Below are positions 7,533 to 15,897 of a DNA stretch of 38,227 bases, piece after piece. The DNA lies in the NCBI GenBank assembly GCA_905235805.1, contig CAJOMV010000051.1, forward strand, positions 1 through 38,227, written 5' to 3'. The notes below the pieces were generated by a model. It worked only from the letters and a program-made list of their open reading frames with translations, was not told where the DNA came from and ran no database searches. How positions within the stretch are numbered: position 1 is the stretch's first letter; each line of letters begins with the position of its first letter. Source of the DNA: an uncultured Ruminiclostridium sp. Its GTDB lineage: Bacteria; Bacillota; Clostridia; Oscillospirales; Ruminococcaceae. Made by a program: the position numbers and the translations under genes.

Positions 7533-10004
7533 ATGGTAAGAAGCTTCAGTGAGACAGGAAAAAACGATGTTCCCGTGGCGGGAGGAAAGGGCGCAAACCT
7601 CGGTGAAATGACGAGAGCGGGGCTAAGCGTTCCGACAGGATTTGTAGTGACCGCGGACGCGTACCGCGAGTTCATAAGAACAAACGGGCTTGACAGCTTC
7701 ATCTCCGAGCAGCTCGCGGAGGCGGGCGACGACGAGGAAAAGCTGCTGGAGGCGGCAAAGCGGTTCCGGGAGCGCATGACAGCGGGAACGCTGCCGGAGC
7801 GCGTGTGGGACGCTGTGCTCGCGGAGTACGGCAAGCTCGGCGACAACGCGAGAGTCGCGGTGCGCTCATCGGCGACTGCCGAGGATCTGCCCGACGCGAG
7901 CTTCGCGGGACAGCAGGAGACATACCTGAACGTGCGGGGCGGGGAGGAGCTGAAGGCGAGGATACTCGACTGCTACGCCTCGCTGTGGGGCGGCAGAGCC
8001 GTCATATACCGTCAGAAGCAGGGCTACGGGCAGACCGGCATAGCCCTTGCGGTCGTTGTGCAGGAAATGGTGGAAAGTGAGACGGCGGGCGTGCTGTTCA
8101 CCGCGGACCCCGTTACCGGGAACCGTGACGAGATGCAGATAAACGCGTCCTACGGGCTGGGCGAGAGCGTAGTCTCCGGGCGTGTGACCGCCGATACATA
8201 CATCTGTGACAAGAGCGGTAACGTTAAGAGCTTCACCCTCGGCACAAAGGCGACCGAGATAATCTACGCCGACAGCGGCACCGCGGAGGTGCGGGTGAGC
8301 GAGGAGCGCAGAGCGGCACGCGCGCTGGATGACGCGCAGGTGAAAACACTCTGCGCCGAAGCCGTTAAGGTCGAGGAATACTACGGTATGCCCATGGACA
8401 TAGAGTGGGCGTTCCGGGACGGGAAAGCCTACATACTGCAAGCCCGCGCCATAACGACGCTGGAGAACACCTTTGACGACGCGCTCATCGAGGGATACGC
8501 GAAACGCAATCCCCTCACCGGCGCGCTCAAGAAGAACATGGCGTTCCTGCTGGAGAAGATATCCGCGCCCTTCTATCCGCTGGACAGTGAATTCGTCGCG
8601 GCGATAAACGAGCAGAAATCCGCCATTGCGTCCGAGGTCGGCATAATAATGAGCATGCAGCCGATGATAGACGACAAGGGCATAACGTATCTGCCCTCCG
8701 CGAAAAAGAGGATAGGCGGGAAGATAACGCACCTGCCGGCGCTTATCGGTGAGCTGAAGGACTACAAGCACTGTGAGGAATGCCTGAAGCACTACATTTC
8801 CGGCGCCGAGGAGCGCATTGCCCGCCTTGAGCAGCTCGATACCTCCGCGCTGAGTGCCGCTGACTGCGCCGACGAGCTCGAGGGCATAATAAAGCTTGTG
8901 AAGAAGCTGTGCTACGGGCGGTTCAAGTATGCGCTGTTCCCGGCGTTTTTCACTAACGGCGGCATTGCGAGGATACTGAAAAAGGTGGACAAGAACCTCA
9001 CCTCCGACGACCTGTACGGGGGTCTCAGCTTCAAGACCGCAGAGGTCAGCCGCGGCATCGCGAAGCTCGCGAAAGCCATCACCGACGACCCGGAGCTGCG
9101 CCGCGACGTGGAGGGGGGAATGACCTACGAAAGCGTGTGCGCGAAGTACCCGTCCATGGCGCGGATGTTCGCGGAATTCATGGATAACAACGGCTACAAG
9201 CTGGATTTCAACTGCTACTGCGTTTACTCGAGCTCGTTCATCGAGGCTCCGCAGAGGCTCATGGGCATAATCCGCCCCCTTATCGGCGCGGAGAACAGCG
9301 AGGACGACGGCGCCGCGAAATATGAGGACATAATGCGGAAGATAAGGGAGGTCTGCGGCAGTGAAGCAAAATTTGAAAAGGTGAAGACCAACATCGAATA
9401 CCAGCGTTACTTCCACGTCATGCGCGAGCAGTCCCAGTATATGTGGGAGGAGATATTCTTCCACGGGAGACGCATTCTGGCGCGCACAGCGGAGCTGCTT
9501 TGCGGGGACGCCGGGTTCCGTGACGGCATTGCGTATCTCTTCTTTGACGAGCTCACGGAAGCGTGCAGGCGCGGCAGCCTTACCGACGAGGACAGCGCGA
9601 GGATAGCGGAGAGACGCGCGAACCGTCCCCTCGCGCAGAAGGTGTGGGAGCGCTGCAAGCTGGAAGCCTTCGACATCTCCGGCGACGTGCTCAAGGGCAT
9701 CGGCGGCAGCAGCGGCGAGGCTACCGGACCCGCCCGCGTGATACACGGACCGGAGGAGTTCTGCAAGATGCAGAAGGGCGATATCCTTGTATGCCCGTAC
9801 ACCGACCCGGAATGGACGCCGCTGTTCAGGCTCGCGGCGGGGGTCGTTGCCGACACCGGCGCTTCGCTCTCCCACGCGGCTATCGTTGCGCGTGAGTACG
9901 GCATTCCCGCGGTGCTGGGCGTGGGCTACGCCACCTCGAAGTTCGCCGACGGCGACATGATAGCCGTGAACGGCACAAAGGGGGAGGCTGCGAAGATTGG
10001 CTGA
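7533..10004 (+). CDS. PEP-synthase-family phosphotransferase, rifampicin-phosphotransferase-like
   Basis: An 823-aa protein with GGGAGGG upstream of the ATG. Residues 1-310 form the PPDK/PEPS ATP-binding domain (GGKGANLGEM near 17-26, AVRSSATAEDLPDASFAGQQET near 109-130). A central region of about 320-720 has no motif I recognise. The C-terminal swivelling domain contains LSHAAIVAREYGIPAV with catalytic H781. The PEP/pyruvate TIM-barrel domain that ends true PEP synthase or PPDK is absent. The order ATP-domain, substrate-domain, His-domain and the ~820-870 aa length are those of rifamycin phosphotransferase (RPH). The actual substrate is unknown; rifamycin is only a possibility. The stop overlaps the start of a MATE exporter, which fits an inactivate-and-export unit. 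The promoter carries the repeated palindromic operator. Confidence 0.85.
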   Translation: MVRSFSETGKNDVPVAGGKGANLGEMTRAGLSVPTGFVVTADAYREFIRTNGLDSFISEQLAEAGDDEEKLLEAAKRFRERMTAGTLPERVWDAVLAEYGKLGDNARVAVRSSATAEDLPDASFAGQQETYLNVRGGEELKARILDCYASLWGGRAVIYRQKQGYGQTGIALAVVVQEMVESETAGVLFTADPVTGNRDEMQINASYGLGESVVSGRVTADTYICDKSGNVKSFTLGTKATEIIYADSGTAEVRVSEERRAARALDDAQVKTLCAEAVKVEEYYGMPMDIEWAFRDGKAYILQARAITTLENTFDDALIEGYAKRNPLTGALKKNMAFLLEKISAPFYPLDSEFVAAINEQKSAIASEVGIIMSMQPMIDDKGITYLPSAKKRIGGKITHLPALIGELKDYKHCEECLKHYISGAEERIARLEQLDTSALSAADCADELEGIIKLVKKLCYGRFKYALFPAFFTNGGIARILKKVDKNLTSDDLYGGLSFKTAEVSRGIAKLAKAITDDPELRRDVEGGMTYESVCAKYPSMARMFAEFMDNNGYKLDFNCYCVYSSSFIEAPQRLMGIIRPLIGAENSEDDGAAKYEDIMRKIREVCGSEAKFEKVKTNIEYQRYFHVMREQSQYMWEEIFFHGRRILARTAELLCGDAGFRDGIAYLFFDELTEACRRGSLTDEDSARIAERRANRPLAQKVWERCKLEAFDISGDVLKGIGGSSGEATGPARVIHGPEEFCKMQKGDILVCPYTDPEWTPLFRLAAGVVADTGASLSHAAIVAREYGIPAVLGVGYATSKFADGDMIAVNGTKGEAAKIG

Positions 10005-11361
10005 CACACAGACGGATAAGCGTGAGCAGCGCAGGCAGCGTATGCTCACGGAGCCGCTGACCCCTCTGCTGATACGGACGGCTCTGCCGACCATGCTGGG
10101 TATGCTTGTCGGCACCGTGTACAGCCTGACCGACACGTTTTGGATAGGGCTGATGAACAACACCGACATGACCGCCGCGGTCGGGGTGGTGTTCCCGTTC
10201 ATCTCCTTCGTACAGGCTGTGGGGTTCTGGTTCGGCTACGGCAGCGGCAATACAATGGCACGGCGGCTCGGTGAGAACAGGGTCGAGGAAGCGGAAAAGA
10301 CCTCCTCCCTCGGTGTGTTCCTCGCCGCCGCGCTGGGCATTGTGCTCGCGGCGGTCTGTCTGCTGCTCGTTCAGCCGATATCGGGGCTTCTCGGCGGGGG
10401 AGGCTCGCCGACCCTGCTTGAGCAGACGACCTCGTATCTCGTTGTCATAAGCGCCGCGATACCGTTCCAGCTCCTCTCCGTTACCGCGTACAATCAGCTC
10501 CGGCTCTGCGGGAACGTCAAGGACGGCATGATCGGAATGGGTGTGGGAATGTTCGGGAACATGATCCTCGACCCCGTGTTCATTCTCGCCTGCAATATGG
10601 GCGTATTCGGCGCGGGGCTTGCCACATCGCTGGGACAGGTCGCTTCGTGCATCGTGCTGTTCATCATTTCGGGAAAGCACGGGAATATCCCGCTGCGCTT
10701 TTTCCGCTTCGACCTTAAAGACCGGCGGCTGTACCATATCCTGCTCGGCGGGGCTCCGAACTTCTCACGCCAGAGCATCACAAGCATTGCCACTATCCTG
10801 CTTAACAAGGCTGCCGAACCCTACGGCACCGCGCTCATAGCCGCGATAACGGTCGCGTCGCGCGTGTCGGCGGTGGCGTATATGCTGATGATAGGCTTCG
10901 GGCAGGGCTTCCAGCCTATCTGCGCGATGAACTACGGTGCGAGGCAGTATGACCGCGTGCGGAAAGCCTTCCGGCTGACGGTGACGATAGGCACGGTGTT
11001 CCTGACAGCCGCCGGCGCGGTGCTCGCGTTGTTCGCGGAGCCTGTCACGCGCGCCTTTGCCTCCGACGACCCGGAGGTCATAGAAAAAGCCGTTACTCTT
11101 GTGCGGCTCCAGTGCATATCGTTTCCGTTCCTGTCGTTTTTCGCGGTGTCGAGTATGTATATGCAGAACGTGGGTATGTATATCCGCTCGCTGCTTATCT
11201 CGATCTCCCGTCAGGGGATAGTGTTCATTCCGCTGCTGTTTATCCTGCCCGCGCTGTGGCAGGAGTGGGGACTGTATGTGCTCCAGCCCGCGTCGGATAT
11301 CGTGTCCTTCTTCATCTCGCTCGCGGTCATTTCGTCGGTGAGGCTGGAAAAGGCGGAGTAG
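9997..11361 (+). CDS. MATE family multidrug/Na+ exporter
   Basis: A 454-aa membrane protein with about 12 hydrophobic segments in two related halves, typical of MATE efflux proteins: LIRTALPTMLGMLVGTVYSLTDTFWIG in the first half and GGAPNFSRQSITSI / GFGQGFQPICAMNYGA in the second. I chose TTG 9997 because GGGGGAGG precedes it by about nine bases and it overlaps the RPH-like stop by eight bases. A start at ATG 10042 (MLTEPLTPLL) would also suit the family but lacks a clear ribosome site. It likely exports cationic or amphipathic compounds in exchange for Na+ or H+. Cotranscription with the phosphotransferase is suggested by the overlap. Confidence 0.88.
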   Translation: MADTQTDKREQRRQRMLTEPLTPLLIRTALPTMLGMLVGTVYSLTDTFWIGLMNNTDMTAAVGVVFPFISFVQAVGFWFGYGSGNTMARRLGENRVEEAEKTSSLGVFLAAALGIVLAAVCLLLVQPISGLLGGGGSPTLLEQTTSYLVVISAAIPFQLLSVTAYNQLRLCGNVKDGMIGMGVGMFGNMILDPVFILACNMGVFGAGLATSLGQVASCIVLFIISGKHGNIPLRFFRFDLKDRRLYHILLGGAPNFSRQSITSIATILLNKAAEPYGTALIAAITVASRVSAVAYMLMIGFGQGFQPICAMNYGARQYDRVRKAFRLTVTIGTVFLTAAGAVLALFAEPVTRAFASDDPEVIEKAVTLVRLQCISFPFLSFFAVSSMYMQNVGMYIRSLLISISRQGIVFIPLLFILPALWQEWGLYVLQPASDIVSFFISLAVISSVRLEKAE

Positions 11362-11376
11362 GTCCGTTTGACGGGC

Positions 11377-11466
11377 ATGGACAGGGACGCGGTAAGAAGC
11401 GGCATGAAGGACTGTTATGATAAAGTCAGGTCAGTGTGTGCTGACGGTGGGAGGATAAGACGATGA
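11377..11466 (+). CDS. possible 29-aa ORF between the MATE and reductase genes
   Basis: An ATG at 11377 opens 29 codons, ending in a TGA that overlaps the reductase start (ATGA). It is in frame with the MATE gene beyond that gene's TAG. The peptide is charged (starts MDRDAVRSGMKD). No convincing ribosome site is seen. It might be a coupling ORF or the decayed tail of a lost gene; coding status is uncertain. Confidence 0.25.
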   Translation: MDRDAVRSGMKDCYDKVRSVCADGGRIRR

Positions 11467-12437
11467 AAATACTTGTTTACGGCTGCGGGGTCATAGGCTC
11501 GTATCTTACGCACGTTCTGTGCTCCGCGGGAAATGACGTGACTGTCTGCGCGCGGGGAAGGACACGGAAAATACTTGAAAAGTACGGGCTGCGCATCAAG
11601 CATAAGCTGCAAAATAAGAAAACGATCGACCGCCCGAGGATGATCGGAGAAGCGGACGAAAATGAGCGCTGCGACATAGTGTTCTCGATAATGCAGGGAC
11701 AGCAGCAGACCGCGCTGCTGCCGACGCTGGCAAGGGTGAACGCCCCGCTGTTCGTGCTTGTGGGGAACAACCTGTGCGCGGCGGATACGGAGAGGGAGTT
11801 TCACCGTCTCGCGGGCGATGACAAGACCCTGCTGTTCGGCTTTCAGGGAACCGGAGGTGTCCGCGAGGGCAATCACACCGTATGCGTAAGGTGGGGCAGC
11901 AGCAGGCTCGTATGCGGGGGTCTGCACAGCTTTCCCTCCCCGCGTGACAAAGCCGCTCTGCGTACAGCGTTCGCGGGTACGAAATACGGGGTGGGATTTA
12001 TGGACGATATGGAGGGGTGGCTGTACTGTCACGCCGCGTTTATACTGCCGATAGTTTACCTTAGCTACAAGCGCGGCTGTGATCTGCGCACCGCGTCAAG
12101 GAATGAGGTGAACGACATCACCGCCGCCGCGAAGGAGGCATACGCTCTGATAAAGCGTGCCGGGATAAAGATACGCCCGGTCGGTGATGAGGCGTATTTT
12201 GAGAGCAGGGCGAAAATGACCGCGACAAATCTGGCGCTGCGGGCAATGGCGAAAACCTTTGTAGGGGAGCTTGCGGCGACCGACCATTGCAGGAACGCGG
12301 TCACGGAAATGGAGTACATAGACCGCGAGTTCAACAGGCTGCGCGGCATCGTGCCGGACTTTAAGATGCCGGTGTGGGACAGAATGAGGGCGGCTATGCC
12401 GGACTGGAAAGAGGTTCACAGGATATATGACAAGTAA
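11463..12437 (+). CDS. ketopantoate reductase (ApbA/PanE)-family oxidoreductase
   Basis: A 324-aa protein with GGGAGG before ATG 11463. The N-terminal Rossmann fold shows GCGVIGS at 8-14, and a second conserved segment (VFVLVGNNLC-like) lies near 95-105. The C-terminal helical domain is present (about 180-320). The family reduces 2-dehydropantoate with NADPH. Several PanE-like paralogues in Clostridia sit in efflux or TetR-controlled operons and have unproved substrates, so I do not assign panE. It lies between the MATE gene and two small membrane proteins in an apparent single operon. Confidence 0.75.
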   Translation: MKILVYGCGVIGSYLTHVLCSAGNDVTVCARGRTRKILEKYGLRIKHKLQNKKTIDRPRMIGEADENERCDIVFSIMQGQQQTALLPTLARVNAPLFVLVGNNLCAADTEREFHRLAGDDKTLLFGFQGTGGVREGNHTVCVRWGSSRLVCGGLHSFPSPRDKAALRTAFAGTKYGVGFMDDMEGWLYCHAAFILPIVYLSYKRGCDLRTASRNEVNDITAAAKEAYALIKRAGIKIRPVGDEAYFESRAKMTATNLALRAMAKTFVGELAATDHCRNAVTEMEYIDREFNRLRGIVPDFKMPVWDRMRAAMPDWKEVHRIYDK

Positions 12438-13110
12438 GAGGATGACCGCCGCGCTTATCTGCGGAATGGCAGGGTGCCTCTGCTTCGGGGGCGGCGACTG
12501 GCTGATGATATACGGCGATACGAGCGGAGCGGAGAACGTGTTCGCAATGCTCACGAGCGGCGCGGCACAGATAGAGCTGTGGCGGTATGATCTCGCGATG
12601 GCGCTTGCCTTTCCAGGGATAATACTGTACGGCATCGCGCTGTTCGCGGTGCAGAATTACATCACGGACGAGAAGCACAGAAGGGTCTACCACTACCTCA
12701 ATGCCTTCGGACTCACGCCGTGGATAGCTCTGCACCTGTTCTACATAATGATACTTGTGCTGTTCGGACAGCTCTGCGATAAGGGATACGAGTTTACGGA
12801 GGCGCAGGCGATATGCACGGAGCTGTACTCCGTCCTGTCGTGGGTGGTCATCGTCAGTGAAGCGCTTATGCTGCCGGTGTTCCTGTACTGGTTCTGGTTG
12901 CAGATAACGGGCAGGACTGCCTTCCCGAAAGCCTTCGCGTTCACGAATGTACTGCTTGTCTTCGCGGTGCTAAGATGCGCGGGTATGCTTATCCCCGACG
13001 GGGGGTTCAGCCTTGCTTTCCGCAACGGGCTCATGAGCGAGAGCATGATAATTTGGTTCGCGGTGATGCTCATGTATGAGCTGAAAAACAGGAGGGGCGG
13101 TGCTGCGTAA
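12427..13110 (+). CDS. six-TM membrane protein, DUF6796-like
   Basis: A 227-aa integral membrane protein. Hydrophobic segments lie at about 6-28, 56-76, 95-118, 135-160, 168-188 and 203-220. GGDWLMIYGD at the end of the first segment resembles GDFILGF in the protein at 27463-28176, which has the same six-segment plan, so the two look paralogous. The family name is from memory and unverified; the function is unknown. The ATG lies 11 bases inside the reductase gene, giving translational coupling. Both paralogues are downstream of a GTTAG-N6-CTAAY operator. Confidence 0.65.
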   Translation: MTSKRMTAALICGMAGCLCFGGGDWLMIYGDTSGAENVFAMLTSGAAQIELWRYDLAMALAFPGIILYGIALFAVQNYITDEKHRRVYHYLNAFGLTPWIALHLFYIMILVLFGQLCDKGYEFTEAQAICTELYSVLSWVVIVSEALMLPVFLYWFWLQITGRTAFPKAFAFTNVLLVFAVLRCAGMLIPDGGFSLAFRNGLMSESMIIWFAVMLMYELKNRRGGAA

Positions 13111-13618
13111 AATGCTTGTCACGATCATACTCACACTTGCCGGAATGGCGCTGCTGTGGCTGATGATATGGTCGGCGACGGTAACTATGCCGACAAAGCT
13201 GCTGGCGAAGAACTTTCCCGAGGACGTGCAGGAGGCTCTCAAGCCTAGACTGGACGCGCTGCCGATGAGCGGTAAGCGGGTGTTCGGAATGATAATACTC
13301 ATCGTGCTTCTGATGGGCTTCTGCGCGCTGTTCATTATCGGCGGCATAGACGGTATGAACAACAGCTTCACCTTCCCTGACTACCTCATCAGGTTTCTGA
13401 TAATGAGCTACGGCGTGAAGGCGTTCGACATTATCGGGCTCGACTTTTTCCTGCTCACGAAAACGCACTTCTTTCAGCACTATTTCCCCGAAACCGAAGG
13501 GTGCGCGGGCTGGCAGCAGTTCGGCTACAACAGGAAGCAGCAGCTCCGGCAGATCATCATAATGGGGCTGCTGTCACCGCTTGAGGCGCTGCTGTTCCTG
13601 TACCTCGCGGGAGGATAA
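13100..13618 (+). CDS. small membrane protein of unknown function
   Basis: A 172-aa protein starting at GTG 13100 with AGGAGGGG immediately upstream; it overlaps the preceding gene by 11 bases. Hydrophobic segments lie at about 5-27, 63-84 and 152-170, with a further one possible at about 98-118. No motif identifies it. It is the last gene of the operon that begins at 7533. No terminator is visible between its stop and the cobalamin promoter seven bases later, so read-through into the riboswitch is possible. Confidence 0.65.
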   Translation: MLRKMLVTIILTLAGMALLWLMIWSATVTMPTKLLAKNFPEDVQEALKPRLDALPMSGKRVFGMIILIVLLMGFCALFIIGGIDGMNNSFTFPDYLIRFLIMSYGVKAFDIIGLDFFLLTKTHFFQHYFPETEGCAGWQQFGYNRKQQLRQIIIMGLLSPLEALLFLYLAGG

Positions 13619-13624
13619 CAGTCC

Positions 13625-13653
13625 TTGACAAATCCGCCGCAATGTGATATACT
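13625..13653 (+). promoter_or_regulatory. promoter of the cobalamin operon
   Basis: TTGACA (13625-13630), 17 bases, TATACT (13648-13653), preceded by TGA as an extended -10. The start would lie around 13660, about 20 bases before the riboswitch. Confidence 0.8.
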
Positions 13654-13680
13654 CATACTGTTCACAACCGAATAAGAGAT

Positions 13681-13856
13681 AGCAGGTGTCGGATCGCCCC
13701 GTTCGCGGGGTACGATCCGGTGAAAAGGGAAACAGGTGCAGATCCTGTGCGAACTCGTCACCGTTAGTGGGGAATGTCCCGGATATTATGCCACTGCCGC
13801 AGGGTGGGAAGGCTTCCGGGACGTGCCGATCCGCAAGCCGGGAGACCTGCCTGCTG
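13681..13856 (+). ncRNA. cobalamin (B12) riboswitch
   Basis: The leader carries the class hallmarks in order: AGGTG near 13684, GGTGAAAAGGGAA near 13719, a GGTGCA..CCTGTGC stem, the B12 box GCCACTG at 13790-13796, and GCCGGGAGACCTGCC near 13837-13851. It lies between a consensus promoter and cbiD. Binding of adenosylcobalamin or a related corrinoid should shut off the operon. The exact 3' boundary is approximate. Confidence 0.92.
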
Positions 13857-13914
13857 TCTGTACGGGGCGGTAAGACGCCCGATGCCGCGAGTGACCGGCA
13901 GTACGCTGAAGTGT

Positions 13915-13988
13915 ATCCCCGCTTTTGGTATGGGTGTATGCTTTTTGTTTTGCTTTACGGTCTCTGCTCGCGTGAGCGGGGATCTTTT
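13915..13988 (+). terminator. candidate expression-platform hairpin
   Basis: ATCCCCGCT (13915-13923) is the exact complement of AGCGGGGAT (13975-13983), which is followed by CTTTTG. A small GCTC-GAGC hairpin lies just before the right arm. This could be the riboswitch terminator with a long loop, but the T-run is short and the mechanism could instead be translational. The rest of the 14-kb leader (13857-14012) holds only short hairpins. Confidence 0.35.
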
Positions 13989-14012
13989 GATTTGCCGGGG
14001 GAATTTGAAAAT

Positions 14013-15152
14013 ATGATGAATGAGTTTGTATACCGGGGCGGGAAAATGCTCCGCTGCGGGTATACCACCGGTTCATGCGCCGCCGCAGCCGCAAAGGCTG
14101 CGGCAATGTGCGTTTTATCGGGGGAAAAGCCCGGCAGTGTGACGCTGGCGACACCGAAGGGGATAACGCTGACTCTCGCTGTGGCGGAGGCGGAAATTGC
14201 CGGCGATCACGCAAAGTGCGCCATAAAAAAGGACAGCGGAGACGACCCGGATATCACAAACGGCATACTCGTTTTCGCGAAGGTCCGCAAAGCCGTGAAA
14301 GGAATTGCGATAACCGGCGGCGAGGGTATCGGAAAGGTCACCAAAGCGGGTCTCGATCAGCCCGTGGGGGAATACGCGATAAACTCCGTGCCGCGGAAAA
14401 TGATAGAGGAGGCTGTCACGGAGGCAGCGAGGAAATACGGCTACAGCGGCGGATTTGCCGTTGAGATAAGCATACCCGGCGGGGAGGAGCTCGCAAAGCG
14501 CACATACAATCCCCGTCTCGGGATAGAGGGCGGCATCTCGGTCATCGGCACCAGCGGTATAATTGAGCCTATGAGCAGCGCCGCGCTGGTCGATACGATA
14601 CGCGCCGAGATAAAAATGCGAAAAGCCGAGGGGCATGAGAGCCTGTTCTTCACCCTCGGGAATTACGGTGATAATTTTATCGCGCGGACTATGCCCTTTG
14701 ACATAGACAAGAGCGTCAAGTGCAGCAACTTCATCGGAGAAGCAATAGATATTGCGCTTGAGCACGGCTTCCGCGGGATATTGATAATAGGACATATCGG
14801 AAAGCTCGTCAAGCTTGGGGCGGGGATAATGAACACCCACTCCTCGCAGGCTGACGGGAGAATGGACGTGCTCGTGACCTGCGGGGTGCTTGCGGGAGCG
14901 GACACGGAAACGCTGAAAGGACTGCCGGACTGTGCCACCGTGGACGCGGCTCTCGACATTCTCGACGAGGCGGGGTATACGGATAAGACCCTTGAGATAC
15001 TTGCGCAGCGCGCGGGGTATTACCTTGCCGCGAAGGTGAAGGGCGAAGCCGATATCGGGGCAGTGATGTTCTCGGACAAGCACGATATCTTGGTGAAAAC
15101 GGCGGGCGCGGACGGTCTGCTGAAAAGGATAGGGGAAGAGTACAATGGTTGA
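14013..15152 (+). CDS. cbiD: cobalt-precorrin-5B C1-methyltransferase
   Basis: A 379-aa protein. The frame stays open back to 13686, through the riboswitch, but ATG 14013 has GGGGGAA upstream and gives the normal CbiD length, so the upstream extension is rejected; ATG 14046 is a shorter alternative. The diagnostic RCGYTTGSCAAAAAKAA segment follows the start. In the anaerobic pathway CbiD adds the C1 methyl to cobalt-precorrin-5B using SAM. It is the first gene of the riboswitch operon and overlaps cobM by eight bases. Confidence 0.93.
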   Translation: MMNEFVYRGGKMLRCGYTTGSCAAAAAKAAAMCVLSGEKPGSVTLATPKGITLTLAVAEAEIAGDHAKCAIKKDSGDDPDITNGILVFAKVRKAVKGIAITGGEGIGKVTKAGLDQPVGEYAINSVPRKMIEEAVTEAARKYGYSGGFAVEISIPGGEELAKRTYNPRLGIEGGISVIGTSGIIEPMSSAALVDTIRAEIKMRKAEGHESLFFTLGNYGDNFIARTMPFDIDKSVKCSNFIGEAIDIALEHGFRGILIIGHIGKLVKLGAGIMNTHSSQADGRMDVLVTCGVLAGADTETLKGLPDCATVDAALDILDEAGYTDKTLEILAQRAGYYLAAKVKGEADIGAVMFSDKHDILVKTAGADGLLKRIGEEYNG

Positions 15153-15897
15153 TTTTGTGGGCGCGGGCTGCGGAGCGGCAGACCTGATAACGGTGCGCGG
15201 TACGCGGCTTTTGCAGTCCGCCGACGTGATAATTTACGCGGGCTCGCTTGTAAACCCCGAGCTGCTGAAATACGCAAAGGACGGGTGCGAGATATATAAC
15301 AGCGCGGAAATGACGCTGGAGGAGATCATAGATATAATGCGGAAAGCCGAGGCGGAGGGAAAGCACACCGTCCGCCTACAGACCGGCGACCTGTCGCTGT
15401 ACGGGGCGCTGCGGGAGCAGGCTGACAGGCTCGACGGGCTCGGGATAGAATACGCCGTATGCCCGGGCGTGAGCTCGATGTTCGGCGCCGCGGCTGCGCT
15501 TAAAGCGGAGTACACTCTGCCCGGGGTGTCACAGTCGGTCATCGTCACCCGCATGGCGGGACATACGGCGGTGCCTGACAGCGAGAGCATCGAAGCGCTT
15601 GCCGCCCATAACTGCACTATGGTAATTTTCCTCAGCGCGGGAATGACCGGGGAACTGTCGGAGAGGCTGATAAAGGGCGGCTGCAAGCCCGACACGCCTG
15701 CCGCGATAGTGTACAAGGCGACGTGGCAGGACGAGAAGGTGCTGCGCTGCACGGTGGGGTCGCTACACGATACGGCGCTGGCAAACGGCATAAAAAAGAC
15801 CGCCCTCATGATCGTGGGCGGTGTGCTCGGCAGCGATCACGAGCTGTCGAAGCTGTACGACAGGACATTTGAGACGGAGTTCAGGAAGGCGAAATGA
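15145..15897 (+). CDS. cobM/cbiF: cobalt-precorrin-4 C11-methyltransferase
   Basis: A 250-aa tetrapyrrole methylase. It has the N-terminal VDFVGAGCGAADLIT loop, YAGSLVNPELL, TGDLSLYGA and PGVSSMFGAAAAL, all characteristic of CbiF/CobM, which methylates C11 of (cobalt-)precorrin-4. The start overlaps the cbiD stop by eight bases, and its TGA overlaps the cbiG ATG. Confidence 0.93.
   Translation: MVDFVGAGCGAADLITVRGTRLLQSADVIIYAGSLVNPELLKYAKDGCEIYNSAEMTLEEIIDIMRKAEAEGKHTVRLQTGDLSLYGALREQADRLDGLGIEYAVCPGVSSMFGAAAALKAEYTLPGVSQSVIVTRMAGHTAVPDSESIEALAAHNCTMVIFLSAGMTGELSERLIKGGCKPDTPAAIVYKATWQDEKVLRCTVGSLHDTALANGIKKTALMIVGGVLGSDHELSKLYDRTFETEFRKAK

Noticed and set aside
7866-10202. 778-codon open frame on the minus strand opposite the RPH-like gene
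   Set aside because: Antisense shadow of a motif-bearing gene; no promoter, ribosome site or recognisable domain.
13764-13770. GTTAG inside the cobalamin leader as another operator
   Set aside because: No CTAAY partner at the right spacing; it is part of the riboswitch fold.
13686-14012. N-terminal extension of cbiD by 109 codons
   Set aside because: It would translate the riboswitch; ATG 14013 with a good ribosome site gives the normal CbiD length and start.
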